NCBI GenBank assembly: GCA_958295665.1
Contig: OY282558.1
Coordinates: 135,802,326 to 135,866,325 of the forward strand
Reading direction: 5' to 3'
DNA from: Tipula vernalis
Lineage: Eukaryota > Arthropoda > Insecta > Diptera > Tipulidae
DNA: 64,000 nucleotides
Shown here in pieces: positions 1-12,200 of the stretch (positions are counted from its first letter, which is position 1; each line of letters opens with the position of its first letter). The translations under genes and the position numbers were made by a program. The notes below the pieces were generated by a model. The model searched no databases. It was given only the letters and a program-made list of their open reading frames with translations, and was not told where the DNA came from.

Positions 1-1277
1 TCCATTGGAGCAAACCTGCAGTTATGAGTTTGGCTGATATGTCAAATATAAAAGTTATGGATGTAATGAATAATTTAAAATAAACAAAATCTAAGCTTAA
101 AATTAAGTTTACATTTACTCGAATGCTGACATCAACAAATTTTGATCAAACTTTATGTTAAAGGATAGCTTTTTGCCATTCAAAAGTGACACAAATACTA
201 TATATTGTTCAAAAGCTCTAGACCCTCGATTAAAAGTTGATCATGTACTAATGTTTAGTGTTGATCACCGTTTAAATTTAGTGAGAAATGTTTAAGCTCC
301 ATTTTTAATTACAATGTAAATATTATATTTTTAGTAACATAAATTGAGCTTTTCGCGAGTTACTCCTAAATGTATATTTGAGCTTAGATAAAGCATACCA
401 TAATAATTTTCTTGTAGTTTTGTTGGGCCCACATTATTAGTCGATATATTCCTTTGCTCAAAAATGTAACCTACGTTCTTAGTTAACAGTTTTTTCTCTT
501 CGGATTATTGAAGTTGAAGTATCATAATAATATTAACCAATACATTTTCACCAACATTTTATCAAAGCGCAAAGAAAAATATATTTTCAAACGCACAAAA
601 TTAAATTGTTATGAAAAATTAAACTTTACTCAAAAGCATTTTAAAATAAAAGCTAAACATTTAATGTTACAAAATTTCGCAAATTCAAACTAGTAGCTCA
701 ACACTTAAGTTCGAACCTCAACCAAAGCTTTCAAAGTGATTAATGAATCATTAAAAGGTTTTGAATACTGAACGCTCATTGATCGAAGCAGAGCTTTTAA
801 ATTGAAACAGACCTAATTTACTGAGTACTACTGTTAAACTAAATAAATGTTACTCAAAAGCTATATATTTTTATCAGCAGCGTTAAGTTTTAAGTATTCC
901 ACATTTCATCCAAGAGCTTTCAGATAATAATAATCTGGATTTTCCTTATTTATGATAAAGGTAAGCTAAACTTGAGTCTAAAGGTGAGGCTTTTATCCGC
1001 TAACAAAGTATTTTTTGTTGTTGTTATTGTTTGGGTGCAAATTTGACCAGTGAAAATTTTAGCCGCTTTTCCTATAATTTTTAAGCTTCCAATTTCTTAC
1101 TTTTGGTACACTGATTATTTAGATTGATTTAGAGGAAAAAACTCAATACTTTTACTGAAGTTTTAATACCTAAATTAAATAATTAATTCACAGTAAGCTT
1201 GGTCATATTAATTAGGAAAAAGTTAAAATTAGCTGCTAAATTAGTTTGCTGAAAAATTTATGTTTTGAAACGTATAC
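1..1277. other. AT-rich non-coding stretch
   Basis: No gene is recognisable on either strand. The sequence is AT-rich with many AAAGCT(T/C) words spaced irregularly every few tens of bases, the same texture as 2200-3160 and 4750-5480. Short open frames here (for example 508-693) have low-complexity K/N/F composition and no domain signal. Confidence 0.6.
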
Positions 1278-1279
1278 TA

Positions 1280-2198
1280 ACAGAGCCTTCTAGAGTATAG
1301 AGCCATAATCTTAATGACGTATTTTTTAGAAGCTTTTTTAGTGGTATAACTTTTCACTGATTTCCATAGGAACCCATTGTAAAAATGGTGTTTTTTAGCT
1401 TCAAGTTTTTCAATGAAAAAAGCAAAAACGTCAACAAATGTTTATATAAAAGTTTTCTACATATCTTTAAGAACAATATACAAGAAGGCCATATTGGTAT
1501 TAAGTAAATATTAATTGCAGAAATATTAAAATTAAATTATTTCTGAAATATATTTTTTCGAACTTTCATTTTGAAAAATACATCAAAGTTGGCTCTGACA
1601 AATTAAAATAATACTTGCTAAATTTATCTTTAGTTTTACTAGTGTACGTAAGATGTCTAAAATGGTTACAGAAAAATACGAAAAAAATGATTTAATCGCA
1701 AAATTATCACACGTTCCTGTATTTTGTGAATTTGTTTTGCTTTTCCTACAATTTTTGAACTTGAAATTTCCCCAGGGGGTAATTTTTGGTACGATTTTTC
1801 CAAATTTCTACGGCCATCACTGCCACCTATGTAACGTATATTGACTTAATGACCAAACGAATCGTAGTAAGCTTTTACTTCAATTTGACCTGATGCTGTT
1901 GTTATGATTTTTTTTTAATATTTTGGTTTAAATAAATCAAATAAAACAAGAAAATGAAAACGATTTACTTAAACGATATTCATATATGTTGAAATTCAAA
2001 CCTTTATGAAAGTATTTCATAAATCATAATTAAAAATTTGTAACGTTTTCATTTAAAAATTTGTCTTAGGAAAAAAGGTGATTTCCCATATGTTTTGTGT
2101 GTTTTGCTATGAAAAGTTTCGTTTTTTCCTTGTTTCTAATTCCCTTATAAAAGCTCAGATTTTTTGATTATGGCTCTATAAAATACAGGGTGCTCTGA
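1280..2198. mobile_element. Non-autonomous TIR element with TA target site (Tc1/mariner-type MITE)
   Basis: The left end (1280-1310) and the reverse complement of the right end (2166-2198) match as terminal inverted repeats. The outer CAGAGC is shared, the middle differs slightly with a two-base indel, and the inner 15 bases TATAGAGCCATAATC are identical (1296-1310 against 2166-2180). A TA dinucleotide lies immediately outside both ends (1278-1279 and 2199-2200), as expected for Tc1/mariner-superfamily insertions. The 0.9-kb interior has no transposase. A 63-codon frame at 1653-1844 resembles no protein I recognise. I infer a deletion derivative or MITE mobilised in trans. Confidence 0.6.
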
Positions 2199-2199
2199 T

Positions 2200-3165
2200 A
2201 CTAACCATCGAGAGCTCCAAATAAGCTCCATTTCCAAAAAAATGTAAAGCTCAACACTACCTTTTTAAACGTTGGTTTAGTTTAACTATTAAACTGGCCA
2301 AATATTTTGGCATACAGTTCTATTTTATATAGCTTTAAAGCTCTTCGAAAGAAATTAAAAAGGTGGATTTTTTATTTTTTGCTGAAAAGCTTTAAATAAA
2401 TTCAAATCCAACAATTTACTTTTCAATCTTGGAAACATTTTATAATATTCAAATACATTAAGCTTTTATTATTTTGTTTGGATTAACAGCAAATTATGTC
2501 AATGGTTGAGAAAAACTAAATAAAATTTGTAGTTTGTGACTAAATACGTATGTAACAAATATTCTATGATCACTAATTAACAAAAAATATTTGAAAAAGC
2601 TTAAAATCCTAATATTTTTAAGAATGTTTAAAAAAGCTCACTTTATTACAAATTAATTTTCCGAAATCTAATGATAAGATCACTATTTAGTTTTGACAAG
2701 CCAACCAAGCTTTTAAACTTATTATTCAAATTTACAATAGTTTTGTACAATAGTACAATGAAAAGCCCAATAATGTTTAAAGAATAACCTTCGAAAGAAA
2801 CTAAAAATGTATTTTTTTTAATTTTTGCTCAAAAGCTTCATATACGTTTAAAACTAAAAATTTGCCTTTCTTTAAGCTTTTAATATTTTGTTTTAATTTA
2901 GTTCAAAAGCTGAACGGTTAACTAAAATTAAATAAAAATCTTAGTATAAAGCTTAGTTAACAAGCTTTGTTTAATACAAATTAACTTTCCGAAATCTGCT
3001 AATGTTAAGTAAATTAGTTCTGACATGTCAACTTAGAGCTTTTAAACGTATTATTCAAATTCACAACAAATTTTGTTTAATATTTAAATATTTTGAAACA
3101 TCCCTAAAGCTTAAAAAAATAAATAAACTAAAAGCACAATATTGCAGGCGCTGTAAATCCTAAAA
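2200..3165. repeat. AT-rich tandem-like repeats rich in AAAGCTT
   Basis: Blocks recur in order. CGAAAGAAA(T/C)TAAAAA followed by a T-run and GCT(G/C)AAAAGCTT is at about 2347 and 2793. ACAAATTAA(T/C)TTTCCGAAATCT is at about 2649 and 2987, followed in both copies by TTTTAAAC(T/G)TATTATTCAAATT. The period is about 0.34-0.45 kb. No coding signal is present. Confidence 0.55.
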
Positions 3166-3179
3166 GCTTTATGATTCAG

Positions 3180-4747
3180 TTTTAATAAAAAAAAAATAGT
3201 TTGGAACTTGCATGAACAATGAATCAAAAGTGTCTCGGTTGTACAATATGGCAACTAAGAAAGTCGTGATAAGCAGAGATGTTTTGTTTATAGAGTCAAG
3301 CTTTCCTGAAAAGCCAAATCTGAAGGTAATTGAGCACGCAGATGCAAGTACTAATTCTTCTTTTTCCCCAGTAATTTTGACCAGCGATGAATGTGAAGTT
3401 GACGCCAATGTCAATTCAGGTGGCGTGCGTGATGCTGAATCTTCCATTGTCGATATAAGAAGAATACTTAAGACGTCTGATGAACAAATTGAAACGTCTG
3501 GTGAAGCCAATGTAACTGAGAATGTCAACGAAACCGAAGTAAACGATTTGAATATTGTAAACAACGCAGTAAATCTACCGGTTACCAATGAGACATTCGA
3601 CAGCAACGTTACAACTGATAGTGATCGTGACGATTTGTATATTCCAGATGTGTTTGTAGAAACACCGCAACAAGTCATAATTTTTGACAAAATAAATTAT
3701 TGGAAATGATCCTGAAACCGTTGCCGAAGCATTGTCGAGTAATTAGTAGCATTGTCGACAGCAACGTTACAACTGATAGTGATCGTGACGATTTGTATAT
3801 TCCAGATGAGGTTGTAGAAACACCGCAACAAGTTCTAATTTTTGACAAAATAAATTATTGGAAATGATCCTGAAACCGTTGCCGAAGCATTGTCGAGTCC
3901 AAATGCTGATTTGTGGAGAAAAGCTTTGTGTGAAGAAATGAAATCATTGAGTGACAATCAAGCTTGGATCTTGGTCGATTTACCTCGTGACAAAACACCT
4001 ATTAAATGCAAGTGGGTGTTTAAATCTAAGAGCAATGCAGATGGTTGTGCGATACAAGGCGAGATTGGTAGTGAAAGGTTTTTCGCAAAAATATGGCGTC
4101 GACTACCATGAAACGTTTTCTCCGGTTGTGAAGTATAAGTACATCGATTCGGTTCCTTATGGCGATTGCAGCGACATTCGACCTAAATATTCATCAAATG
4201 GATGCAGTTGCAGCTTTTCTCAACGGAGAGCTTGTGGCTTGCACAATTTCAATCGACCAATCGCAGTACATATCAAAAATTCTCAATCGTTTCGGTATGA
4301 GTGATTGCAATCCAATATCTACGTCGTTGGATTTAAATCAGAAAGTTTCCTCTATAGCACGTGTCCAAAATCGAGTGATGAACAGCAAGAGATGTCAAAC
4401 GTACCGTATATGCAAGCAATTGGTAATTTGTTGTTTGTGGCGCAGATAACTCGACCGGATATTTGCTATGCAGTGAATTTGTTGAGACGATGTATCAAAA
4501 ATCCGGGAAAGGCACATTGGGCAGCGATCAAGCATGTGCTGCGATACTTGAAAGCAACGATCAGCAGGGTGCAGCTGTTTCTTGGGGATCAAAACGTCAA
4601 CCAACTGTTGCAATTTCGACGACCAAAGCAGAATTCATGGCGATCGTAAGTGCAATACAAGAATCTATTTGGCTCAAGCGACTTCAACTCGAGCTTATGC
4701 CTTCGTCATTGAAACAAATGGTGTTATACTGTGACCGGATATCGTAA
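3180..4747 (+). pseudogene. Ty1/copia retrotransposon pol remnant (RT and RNase H)
   Basis: Several frames in succession encode pieces of a copia-type polyprotein. The segment at 3212-3709 begins with a TKKVVISRDVLFIE-like sequence, typical of the region between integrase and RT. At 3890-4111 the RVT_2 start is seen ([33 protein letters not shown]). At 4040-4140 comes [20 protein letters not shown], and at 4159-4240 [11 protein letters not shown]. The frame then jumps to [21 protein letters not shown], so the block holding the catalytic YVDD motif is missing. RNase H follows at 4390-4720 (GNLLFVAQITRPDICYAVN, then STTKAEFMAIVSAIQESIWL). There are several frameshifts. Gag, protease, most of integrase and the LTRs are not seen. 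It is a dead, internally deleted fragment. Confidence 0.9.
3598..3898 (+). repeat. 143-bp direct duplication inside the copia remnant
   Basis: Positions 3598-3740 and 3756-3898 are near-identical direct copies offset by 158 bases, separated by a short spacer (AATTAGTAGC plus a few bases). Both copies contain the frame that reads TTDSDRDDLYIPD. The duplication post-dates loss of function because each copy carries the same in-frame stop. Confidence 0.85.
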
Positions 4748-5687
4748 AAAAGCTAGGTAGAAATAGCTGAACCAGCATTAGGCGCAAAAAACATTCTATT
4801 TTCAAAATTACGATTTTGCTAGAAACTTAGCTCATAACTCTTTAATAAAAACTGTCTGAAGATCTGAAAGCTTAAATATTGGACATCTAAAATTTAAATT
4901 AAATTGTTCAGCCGACTATTTACCCGTATTGCAATGATAACTTATCAAAAAAAATTTACCAAAAAACTCAAGATGGAGGTGATGATTTCCAGAGCTATCA
5001 GTAATTGGGTAAGCTTTCGGTCATCTTTGACTAAAGCTCAATATACCAAATTTTATCAAGGGGCTAAATTTGGCAACTTTCCTAATTTCAGAATGGATAG
5101 AAATTGCAAGATGGATAATTAAGGTCACATTTTGGATTTGGTCATATATTTTCAAGTGCAGCTAAATAAAAGCTTAATTCAAAAATAACTTTTTGAAAAC
5201 TATTACCGTTGGTCTAAAATTCCAAAATATAATAAAATACTAATGTCCACTTTCAATGAAACAATAAAGTTTAGCGTACTAGTTAAATTCTGAATTTTGG
5301 TGTAATTAAGCTTTTCCTCTGAAGGGATTATATTTAAAAGAACAATGTTTCACGCTTACACAAACTTTAAACGATTTATTTAACTAAGGACTAAGTTTGA
5401 GCTAAATTGAAAGCCCCTACTAAAACAGTCTCTTCCTCTAAAAATTTAGATCAATCGATGATGCTTAGTTATGTAAAAACCTCATTAATCTATCTATATG
5501 ACACTGCAAAAACGTCAGCTAAACCTCAAAGGAGCCACGTATTAGACTGTCAGGATCAAATCAGTATAAATCGAATTTGAAACAAGACATTTGAACATTT
5601 GAACAAATATTAAATTATAAAAGCACCTAAACCATAATAACACATTTCATAAATATGTCCAATATTGTTGTTACAAAATTAACTTAC
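4748..5687. other. AT-rich non-coding stretch next to the LMO4-like exon
   Basis: No domain-bearing frame is seen. AAAGCTT words continue up to about 5480. The part from about 5490 to 5687 is presumably intron downstream (in the minus sense) of the exon at 5688-5891. Confidence 0.5.
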
Positions 5688-5891
5688 CTATCGCCTTGAA
5701 CTAATTGTAAGCCACATTTCGAACACGCAAAACATTTCACATGAAACACATGATGTTGGATTTGTTGATTCGTTTGCTGGTTTTGTGGTTGCCCTGGTTG
5801 TGAATTCACTTGTGATGATGTTCTCATAACTAATTCATTTGCTGGTATCATTTGTCCACATGCCGAACATGCCCCCGAACTGCCATATATT
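5688..5891 (-). CDS. Internal exon of an LMO4-type LIM-only protein (start of second LIM domain)
   Basis: LIM-only proteins are nuclear adaptors that bind LDB/Chip and bHLH/GATA partners. Read on the minus strand, this 204-bp block is bounded by an acceptor (TTTTATTACAG, AG at 5892-5893) and a donor (GTAAGT at 5682-5687). The exon starts with the last base of a split codon and ends with two bases (AG) of another. It encodes IYGSSGACSACGQMIPANEL, then VMRTSSQ, a Q/N-rich stretch, and HVFHVKCFACSKCGLQLVQG followed by D and the start of a codon compatible with R. This matches the second LIM domain of animal LMO4 (pattern RLFGNSGACSACG...VYHLKCFTCS...LVPGDR), with Cys, Cys, His, Cys and Cys, Cys ligands in place. 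The Cys-to-His loop is about 20 residues longer than in vertebrate LMO4 because of the Q/N insert. LMO1-3/Beadex is a poorer fit. Flanking exons are not found in the window. Confidence 0.87.
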
Positions 5892-7180
5892 CTGTAATAA
5901 AATATGTAAACATAAAATGATTATAAATAATTTATACAAAAGCAAAAAAAAAAAAAATATCGTACGTGACGTTGAATATGTTTATTTCATAGTAAACATA
6001 ATTATGCTAATTACTTTTATAAACTTTACTTAGCAAAAGCTATAATTAACGGTATCATGTTTCTTATATGTATGATGCCTTGTGCCGCGCATTTCATGCG
6101 GGATATAATAAGAAATGTATAAAGAATTCAACAAGTTGCGTCAGTATAGAAAAATTGCCATCCATCATACAAGTCTTAATTTACTTTTGATTGTGTTAAA
6201 TGAAACACAACAAGACGAAAAAATTAAATTAAATAAAAAAAAAAGTAAAAAATTCATCACAACCCTTTCCACACCCCACAAGCGCACACAAAATTAAAAC
6301 GCGCGGTGCTTCTCTTTCGCAACAAATTTATTTTCTCAATTAACTTTATTTCATTGTGCTTATGCTGTTGCTGCTGCTGCTTCTCGAAAACAATGAAAAA
6401 TCTCAATCCATATAAAAAAAACCAGCACCCACTTCAACAATATCATCTACAAAAAAAAAAATTAATAACAAAACAACGACAATGAACAAATCTCACTTGA
6501 AGTTCTTTACCTTCCATCTCGTATCCTTATTATGTACTCTACTATATACTCTACCGCACCATCGTGCTAAAGAAGAAACAAAAATGCTCAAACCATTTAA
6601 TTAATTTCCTACTATATATTGTACTTCTTATGTTCTCTCTCTATGCCTTTACATTAGAGCATCATCCCACCGTAATCATACGCCTTATATTGTTTTAAAG
6701 ACGAAATATATAAGAACATGTATAGTTGAGATGGAAATGGAGAGGAAGAAAAAGTTTAATTAATATTAAAGGATTTAATTAAAAAATTTTATAAACACAT
6801 ACATACAAACGTACGTTGATTTTCAATATGGCATGGTTTTATATCAAACAGAGGGGTTTCCTATTTCGTTGTTGTAAACCCGTGAGGGGTGAGAGGAGGA
6901 AGATGAATTTTTATTTTTTAATTTCTAATTAATTTGTGTAACGTAATCTATTTTTTTTTTTGCTTTTGCTGAATGAGGCACAAAGGACATCGGTCAAGTT
7001 TGTTTATGTTGAGGCCGAGGGTAGTTAAAAAAAAAAAAATTATTTTGACGTATTCAATTTGAATAGGATTTTGTTGACTTTTTTTGGTGCTGGCAACAGG
7101 TTTTAATGAATTACTTAGCAGCTTTTCTGCTCTCCTTTGAAGCGCGTTAATAATAAAAGTAAAAACAAAAATAAAGACAT
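5892..7180. other. Probable intron of the LMO4-like gene
   Basis: No gene is seen. The stretch contains a short CTG/GCTGCTGCTG microsatellite at about 6363-6383, several A-runs, and no recognisable TE. Base composition is less repetitive than the satellite that begins near 7180, which suggests ordinary intronic sequence. Confidence 0.5.
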
Positions 7181-8165
7181 AAATTATTAAATGAAATTTT
7201 AAAAATTCGATAATTTAATTAAAATGGGAATTTGAAACCAAAAATCGATGAAGTTTAGAAAATTTAATGTAATAGTACCGAACTGAATAAAAATGTTTAA
7301 TTAACTTCTTTTGAAATACTAATTATCCGCTTGGCTTTGGGCCTTGAATTATTATTACAATATTGAAAACCAAAAAAAAATTACGAATTTTTTGGAATTA
7401 GAACCATGTTTCTGAATTTTGTTAATATTTCAAATCTCAATCCCAAATTTTAAAATTGTCAAAGTATCAAAATATTTTGAAATAGGAAATTACCAAATTT
7501 TGAAGTTAACGGAAATTTTAATTTTTGGAGCTGCGATTCTGGATTAAAATAACGAAAATTTGAAACCAAAACACGATTTTGAAAATTTGTTAGTAAACCG
7601 TTTTCACCTTCCTAAAAATTCGAATTAAAATACACAAGCACACAGTGTTTACCAAATTTCAAGTATACAAACCAATTAAAATTTGAAAATTGTGAAAAAT
7701 TTTACGGATCCTTTTGAAATAATAAACTATAAAATTTTCGAGTTTAGCGAAAATTTCATAAACGAAAACCAACTAATTTTAAAAAATTTTATTATGACCT
7801 GATATTTATTGTGACCTGAATATTTAAAATTTAAATTTTAAAATTGTGATAAATTTTTTGCAATATCTATTGAACTTCGAAAGTCTACGATTTCGAATTT
7901 ATCTAACTTTTAAATTTTATATCGAATAGTGCATTTCCGAATTCACCAAGAGTGCTTTCGAAATTCCTATTGACACTTTCCTATAAAACTCAATAATTTA
8001 AACCAAAGTCCAAATTTTCGAAATTGGTTTTTATAATATTTCAATCCAAAGATTAAAATTCTGAAATCGAAAGATAAGAGTAGTAATATCAGAATCACCG
8101 AGTTAAAACTCAATAATTTAATCCAATAATTACTGACATTTTTAATACAATTTTACACAAAATTT
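7181..8165. repeat. Degenerate AT-rich satellite, part 1
   Basis: A diverged repeat with recurring phrases of the type TTTCCGAATT(T)CCTAAAAATT, AAACTCAATAATTCGAATTAAAA and TTTACATACAAATTTAAATTTTAAAATTGT. The same phrases continue at 13.3-18.8 kb, so this block was split by the LINE insertions. There are no genes. Confidence 0.6.
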
Positions 8166-8174
8166 AACACAAAT
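8166..8174 (+). repeat. Probable target-site duplication, left copy
   Basis: AACACAAAT immediately precedes the LINE 5' end and recurs at 12532-12540 after the LINE poly(A). The exact 3' limit is blurred because the tail ends in A. Confidence 0.55.
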
Positions 8175-8193
8175 CAGGTGGTGTCGGTGTCTG

Positions 8194-9162
8194 GTGAACG
8201 GGGGAACAAAGCTGTGTAGTAATCACCAGCTCCGTAACCTTCAGCAGAGTGAGCTCCGATCGGTCAGTACCGCTAAACGGAGCCGGTCAGACGATATAAC
8301 CCCAAAGAGCACCCCAGCAAAAAGGGAGAAGAAAGAGCAACCTTTCCCAACCGAAGGAAAGGGTAGCTCACAAGATACGACAGGTTCGAAGCTAGGAGAT
8401 GGTGGCAGATCGGACAAGGCGAAGTTAACATACAAGGACGCAGTGAAGGCCATCAGGTTGGAAATAACCGACCAAGGCTTCCTGGAAGTCAAACTAGGTA
8501 TCAGCCAGATTCTGGCTGTACAAGATAGCATCATGGATGCAGTGGCGGAACTATCAATCGGCATTAGCCCGACATTTTTATGATGCCGCACAAGGAATGG
8601 ATGGTTGACCGTCAACTGTACTGACAAAGACATGGCGGAGTGCCTTACTGCCACTGTGCCGATCCTAAAGCTATGGGAAAACGCCAACCTGAGAGCAGTC
8701 AGGGAGGACGATTTACCGCGCCCTAAAATATACTTTGTATATCTTCCTCGCTGCAAAAACGAGGCAAACGAGAAGATACTTCGCCGCTTGGGAGTCCAGA
8801 ATAAGGATCTCAGGAACGCGGAATGGAATATTCTTGCAAGGAAAGACAGAGAGAATGATTTCCTCTAACTAACCTTGTCGGTGTCGCATAATATGGCGGA
8901 GATTTTAAAGGCCTCTAACTATAAGGTTAACTGGCTGTTTGGAGCCGTGTACTTTCGCCCCAAAAAGGATGGAGAGAGTAGTAACAGGGCTGAGAGGACA
9001 CAGGTACCAACGGTAGGTAAAGCAGGGCTAAATCACTCCGTGGAAAGAACGGCTGGTTACCCCAGCCAGAAAAATCCCGGGAGCAAAAATGAACATCAGG
9101 CGCTACACATGGAGAACGCAGACCTGGAAAGGGGAACAAGCCTGGCAAAAAACATGGGTTGA
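8194..9162 (+). pseudogene. LINE ORF1 (DUF4780-like nucleic-acid-binding protein), broken
   Basis: The N-terminal part (8200-8440) is basic and low complexity (STAKRSRSDD, STPAKREKKE). It is followed by LTYKDAVKAIRLEITDQGFL. After a frame change at about 8583 comes NGWLTVNCTDKDMAECL, then LWENANLRAVREDDLPRPKI and a LRRLGVQNKDLRNAEWNILA segment. This is the layout of the DUF4780 domain found in ORF1 of insect LINEs (inference from memory of the family). A further frame change near 8868 leads to a low-complexity tail that ends at 9162. The protein would bind the element's RNA. The first open codon at 8194 is GTG, so the true start is uncertain. Stops at 8581 and 8866 disable it. Confidence 0.75.
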
Positions 9163-9269
9163 ACTAACAGAGTTCCACCAAACCACGTGCTAGTAGTAGC
9201 AGCACACCGGGCGGCTCATTAGAGGGCCCAGAAACATTAAAAAAATAAAAATAAAAGGGGTATGCACGC

Positions 9270-12200
9270 GTTTGTAAGGTGCGTACAAATCAACCTACAT
9301 AGATTCAAGGCCGCCACATCTATGCTGAGTTGCCTCTTCAACACAAACAACTGGGACATAGCGCTTATCCAAGAGCCATGGACCAACAATGGAAGAATTA
9401 AAGGTTTGCCAAGTAAGACAGGTAAGCTAATTTAAAACACAGAAGTAGAAAGGACGAGGACAGCGATTCTCTGTCGTTCGTCGCACAATATCTTCTCAAT
9501 TAACCAATTTGTTTCCAGGGACATAACTGCAGTCTCATTAGAGATACCTCTATCCAGAGGAGGCATGGTCACAATTAATATGGCATCAGCCTATTTTCCC
9601 GAGGATGGTAACGATCCACCTTCGGAAGAAGTACAGAGATTTATCAATTACTGTACAGCTCATGGGCAGAAGTTCATCATTGGTTGTGATGCTAATTCAC
9701 ACCACACAGTCTGGGGTAGCACCAACACAAATACAAGAGGTGAGCAACTTTTTGAATACTGTTGATTATATAATATTGCTATAAATTATACAGGGAACGA
9801 GCCGACCTTTGTGAATGCTTTTAGAAGAGAGGTGCTGGACCTTACTATGTCTGACATGGGTACCTACAGCACAGTCCAGAATTGGCATGTATCGGGCGAA
9901 GCATTTTTGTCGGATCATAGGTATATACGATTTGATATTAGAACCCCCCCAAATAACAGGAACTACGGTAAGAATACCTAAAGGTACGGACTGGGCTGAC
10001 TTTACCAATAAACTACAAGACAATGTAGTGGGCTTACACAGAACTCTATCGGCGCTGTTGCAGAGCTTGATAGCGTTGCTGATAATCTCACCAGGGCAAT
10101 AATGTATGCCTATCACTCAAGTTCTCCTGGGGTGCGTGATAGAGGAACTAGGGATGTTCCTTGGTTGACCTCCGCCCTCGAAACTAAAAGTAAAACAGTG
10201 CGTAAGCTCTTTAACAGAGCAAAAATAACAGATGACTGGGCAGCGTATCGAACTGCCCTTACCCAGTATAATGAGACTCTGAGGAAGAGCAAAAGAGAGA
10301 GCTGGAGAACTTTTTTTCGGGAAGATAGACGAGATTCCGGCAGCTTGCCGACTCCTATTAGCCTTACATCATTTATACTTTAAACCATGGAAAAAATATT
10401 GGGCCTGTATATCAGACTCAATACAATCCAAAGATGTCCTCTAAATCCTAGCCAACATGCTTATCAGGTTGGCAAATCAACGGAGACAGCCCTGCATGAA
10501 TTAACATCGGAAATCGAGGATACACTTCGTAACAAGGAGGCACTATTTTGCTCCTTCATTGACATCCAGGGTGCTTTCGATAATACTAATTTCGAGGCGA
10601 TTCGGGAACAAGAAGTAGCGAGGAGTATCGACTCCTCAACCATCGAGTGGGTAATAACCATGCTCAAAATCAGGAGAATTAAAGCCTCGATTGGCGAAGC
10701 AAGCATCTCAATTGCACCTACCAAGGGCTGCCCTCCGGGTGGATTACTGTCACCGTTATTGTGGCTCTTGGTAATGGACCACTTGCTCGCTATTTTGAAG
10801 AACTCTCGAATATCAATTATTACCTATGCTGATGATCTAGTGCTGATGGTCAGGGGCAAATTTGAAAGCACAATAGCTGAGCGTATGCAATATGCTCTAA
10901 GATTGGTAAACGAGTGGTGTGTTGAAGTGGGCCTTAGTGTCAATCCCAAAAAAATAACATGTACTCTCTTTACAAATCGGAGGAGAATTTCCTTTCCTCC
11001 AATAACTATGAACGGGGAAATACTCAAGATGACGTCTGAGGTTAAATATCTAGGGATCTTTTTTGACCAAAAATTAACCTGAAACCACTTGAAATACATC
11101 GAAAATATGGCAAACAAAGCATACTTTGGGTGCCAACGTAAGTTTGGTAAAACATGGAGCCTAAACCCACAAATGATAATCTGGCTTTACCAAACCATCA
11201 TAAGACCAATGATATCTTGTGCGGCGTTTATATGGTGGCCAAAGACAGAGCAAATAACGCTCGTTCAGCTTTGGACAAAATTCAAAGATTAATATGTTTG
11301 GGCGCAACGGGAGCAATTAGGACCTGCCCTACTGCTGCCCTTGAAAGACTGCTGGGACTTTCACCACTCCACATACATGTCAAAAGTGTGGCAGGTTTGA
11401 GAGCCATAAAACTGAAGGTAACAAGTCAGGTTAGACTGACTGGTTCAGGACACAATAGCATCCTGGATAAACTAAACTTGGCAGATGATATTGCCCAGCT
11501 ATCAGATATAATGGTAAAGACTACTGAGCCGGAGGAACTTCACGATCCGGATACCCGAAAGGGACATGGTGGGGAACATCATTTCCCCATTACCACAGCA
11601 CGCATCGGTGTGGTATGCCGATGGGTCAAAAACAAACGAGGGCACGGGTGCGGCGGTTGTGGGACCCGGTTTTAGGCTCTGTATACCGTTGGGAAAGACC
11701 CCTACGGTTTTTCAGGCAGGAACCGTGGCCATTGAGACTAGCGTGCTTCAGTATCTCAAAAAAAAGTATTTAAGAACAGAGATCGACATAATCTCAGATA
11801 GCCAGGCTGTTTTATTAGCCATGGCAGCTCCAGTGTTCAGCTCTAAACTGACATGAAGCTGCTACAGCAACCTTTGAAAACTGGGTAGGGAGAACAAGGT
11901 GACCCTCTTGTGGTCCCCCGGCCACTCTAATATACCAGGAAATGAGGCCGCAAACACCGTTGCAAAAGAGGGTGCGGGTGGCATCTTCTACGGCCCAGAG
12001 CCTAGCGTTGAATATTCCAAAGGCCATTTAGCGAGAAGAGTCCTTTTCTGGCAGCAGGAATGTTCTGCTTCACTCTGGGAGTCATCTCGGGGAATAAGAC
12101 AGACAAAGAAGCTCCTAAATTATAAGATAACACACCTACAGGATATAATCAGAATGGATCGATCATCTATGAAATCTCTCATATGGTACTTGACAGGAAA

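Noticed and set aside
1..330. Frame reading SLADMSNIKVMDVMNNLK and nearby KALDPRLKV, faintly hAT-like
   Set aside because: Only one short motif, no continuous frame, and no BED or dimerisation domain nearby; chance similarity is likely.
3169..3690. 173-codon minus-strand frame
   Set aside because: Mirror of the copia plus-strand coding region; Ser/Thr-rich shadow with no domain.
8241..8756. 171-codon minus-strand frame
   Set aside because: Antisense shadow of LINE ORF1.
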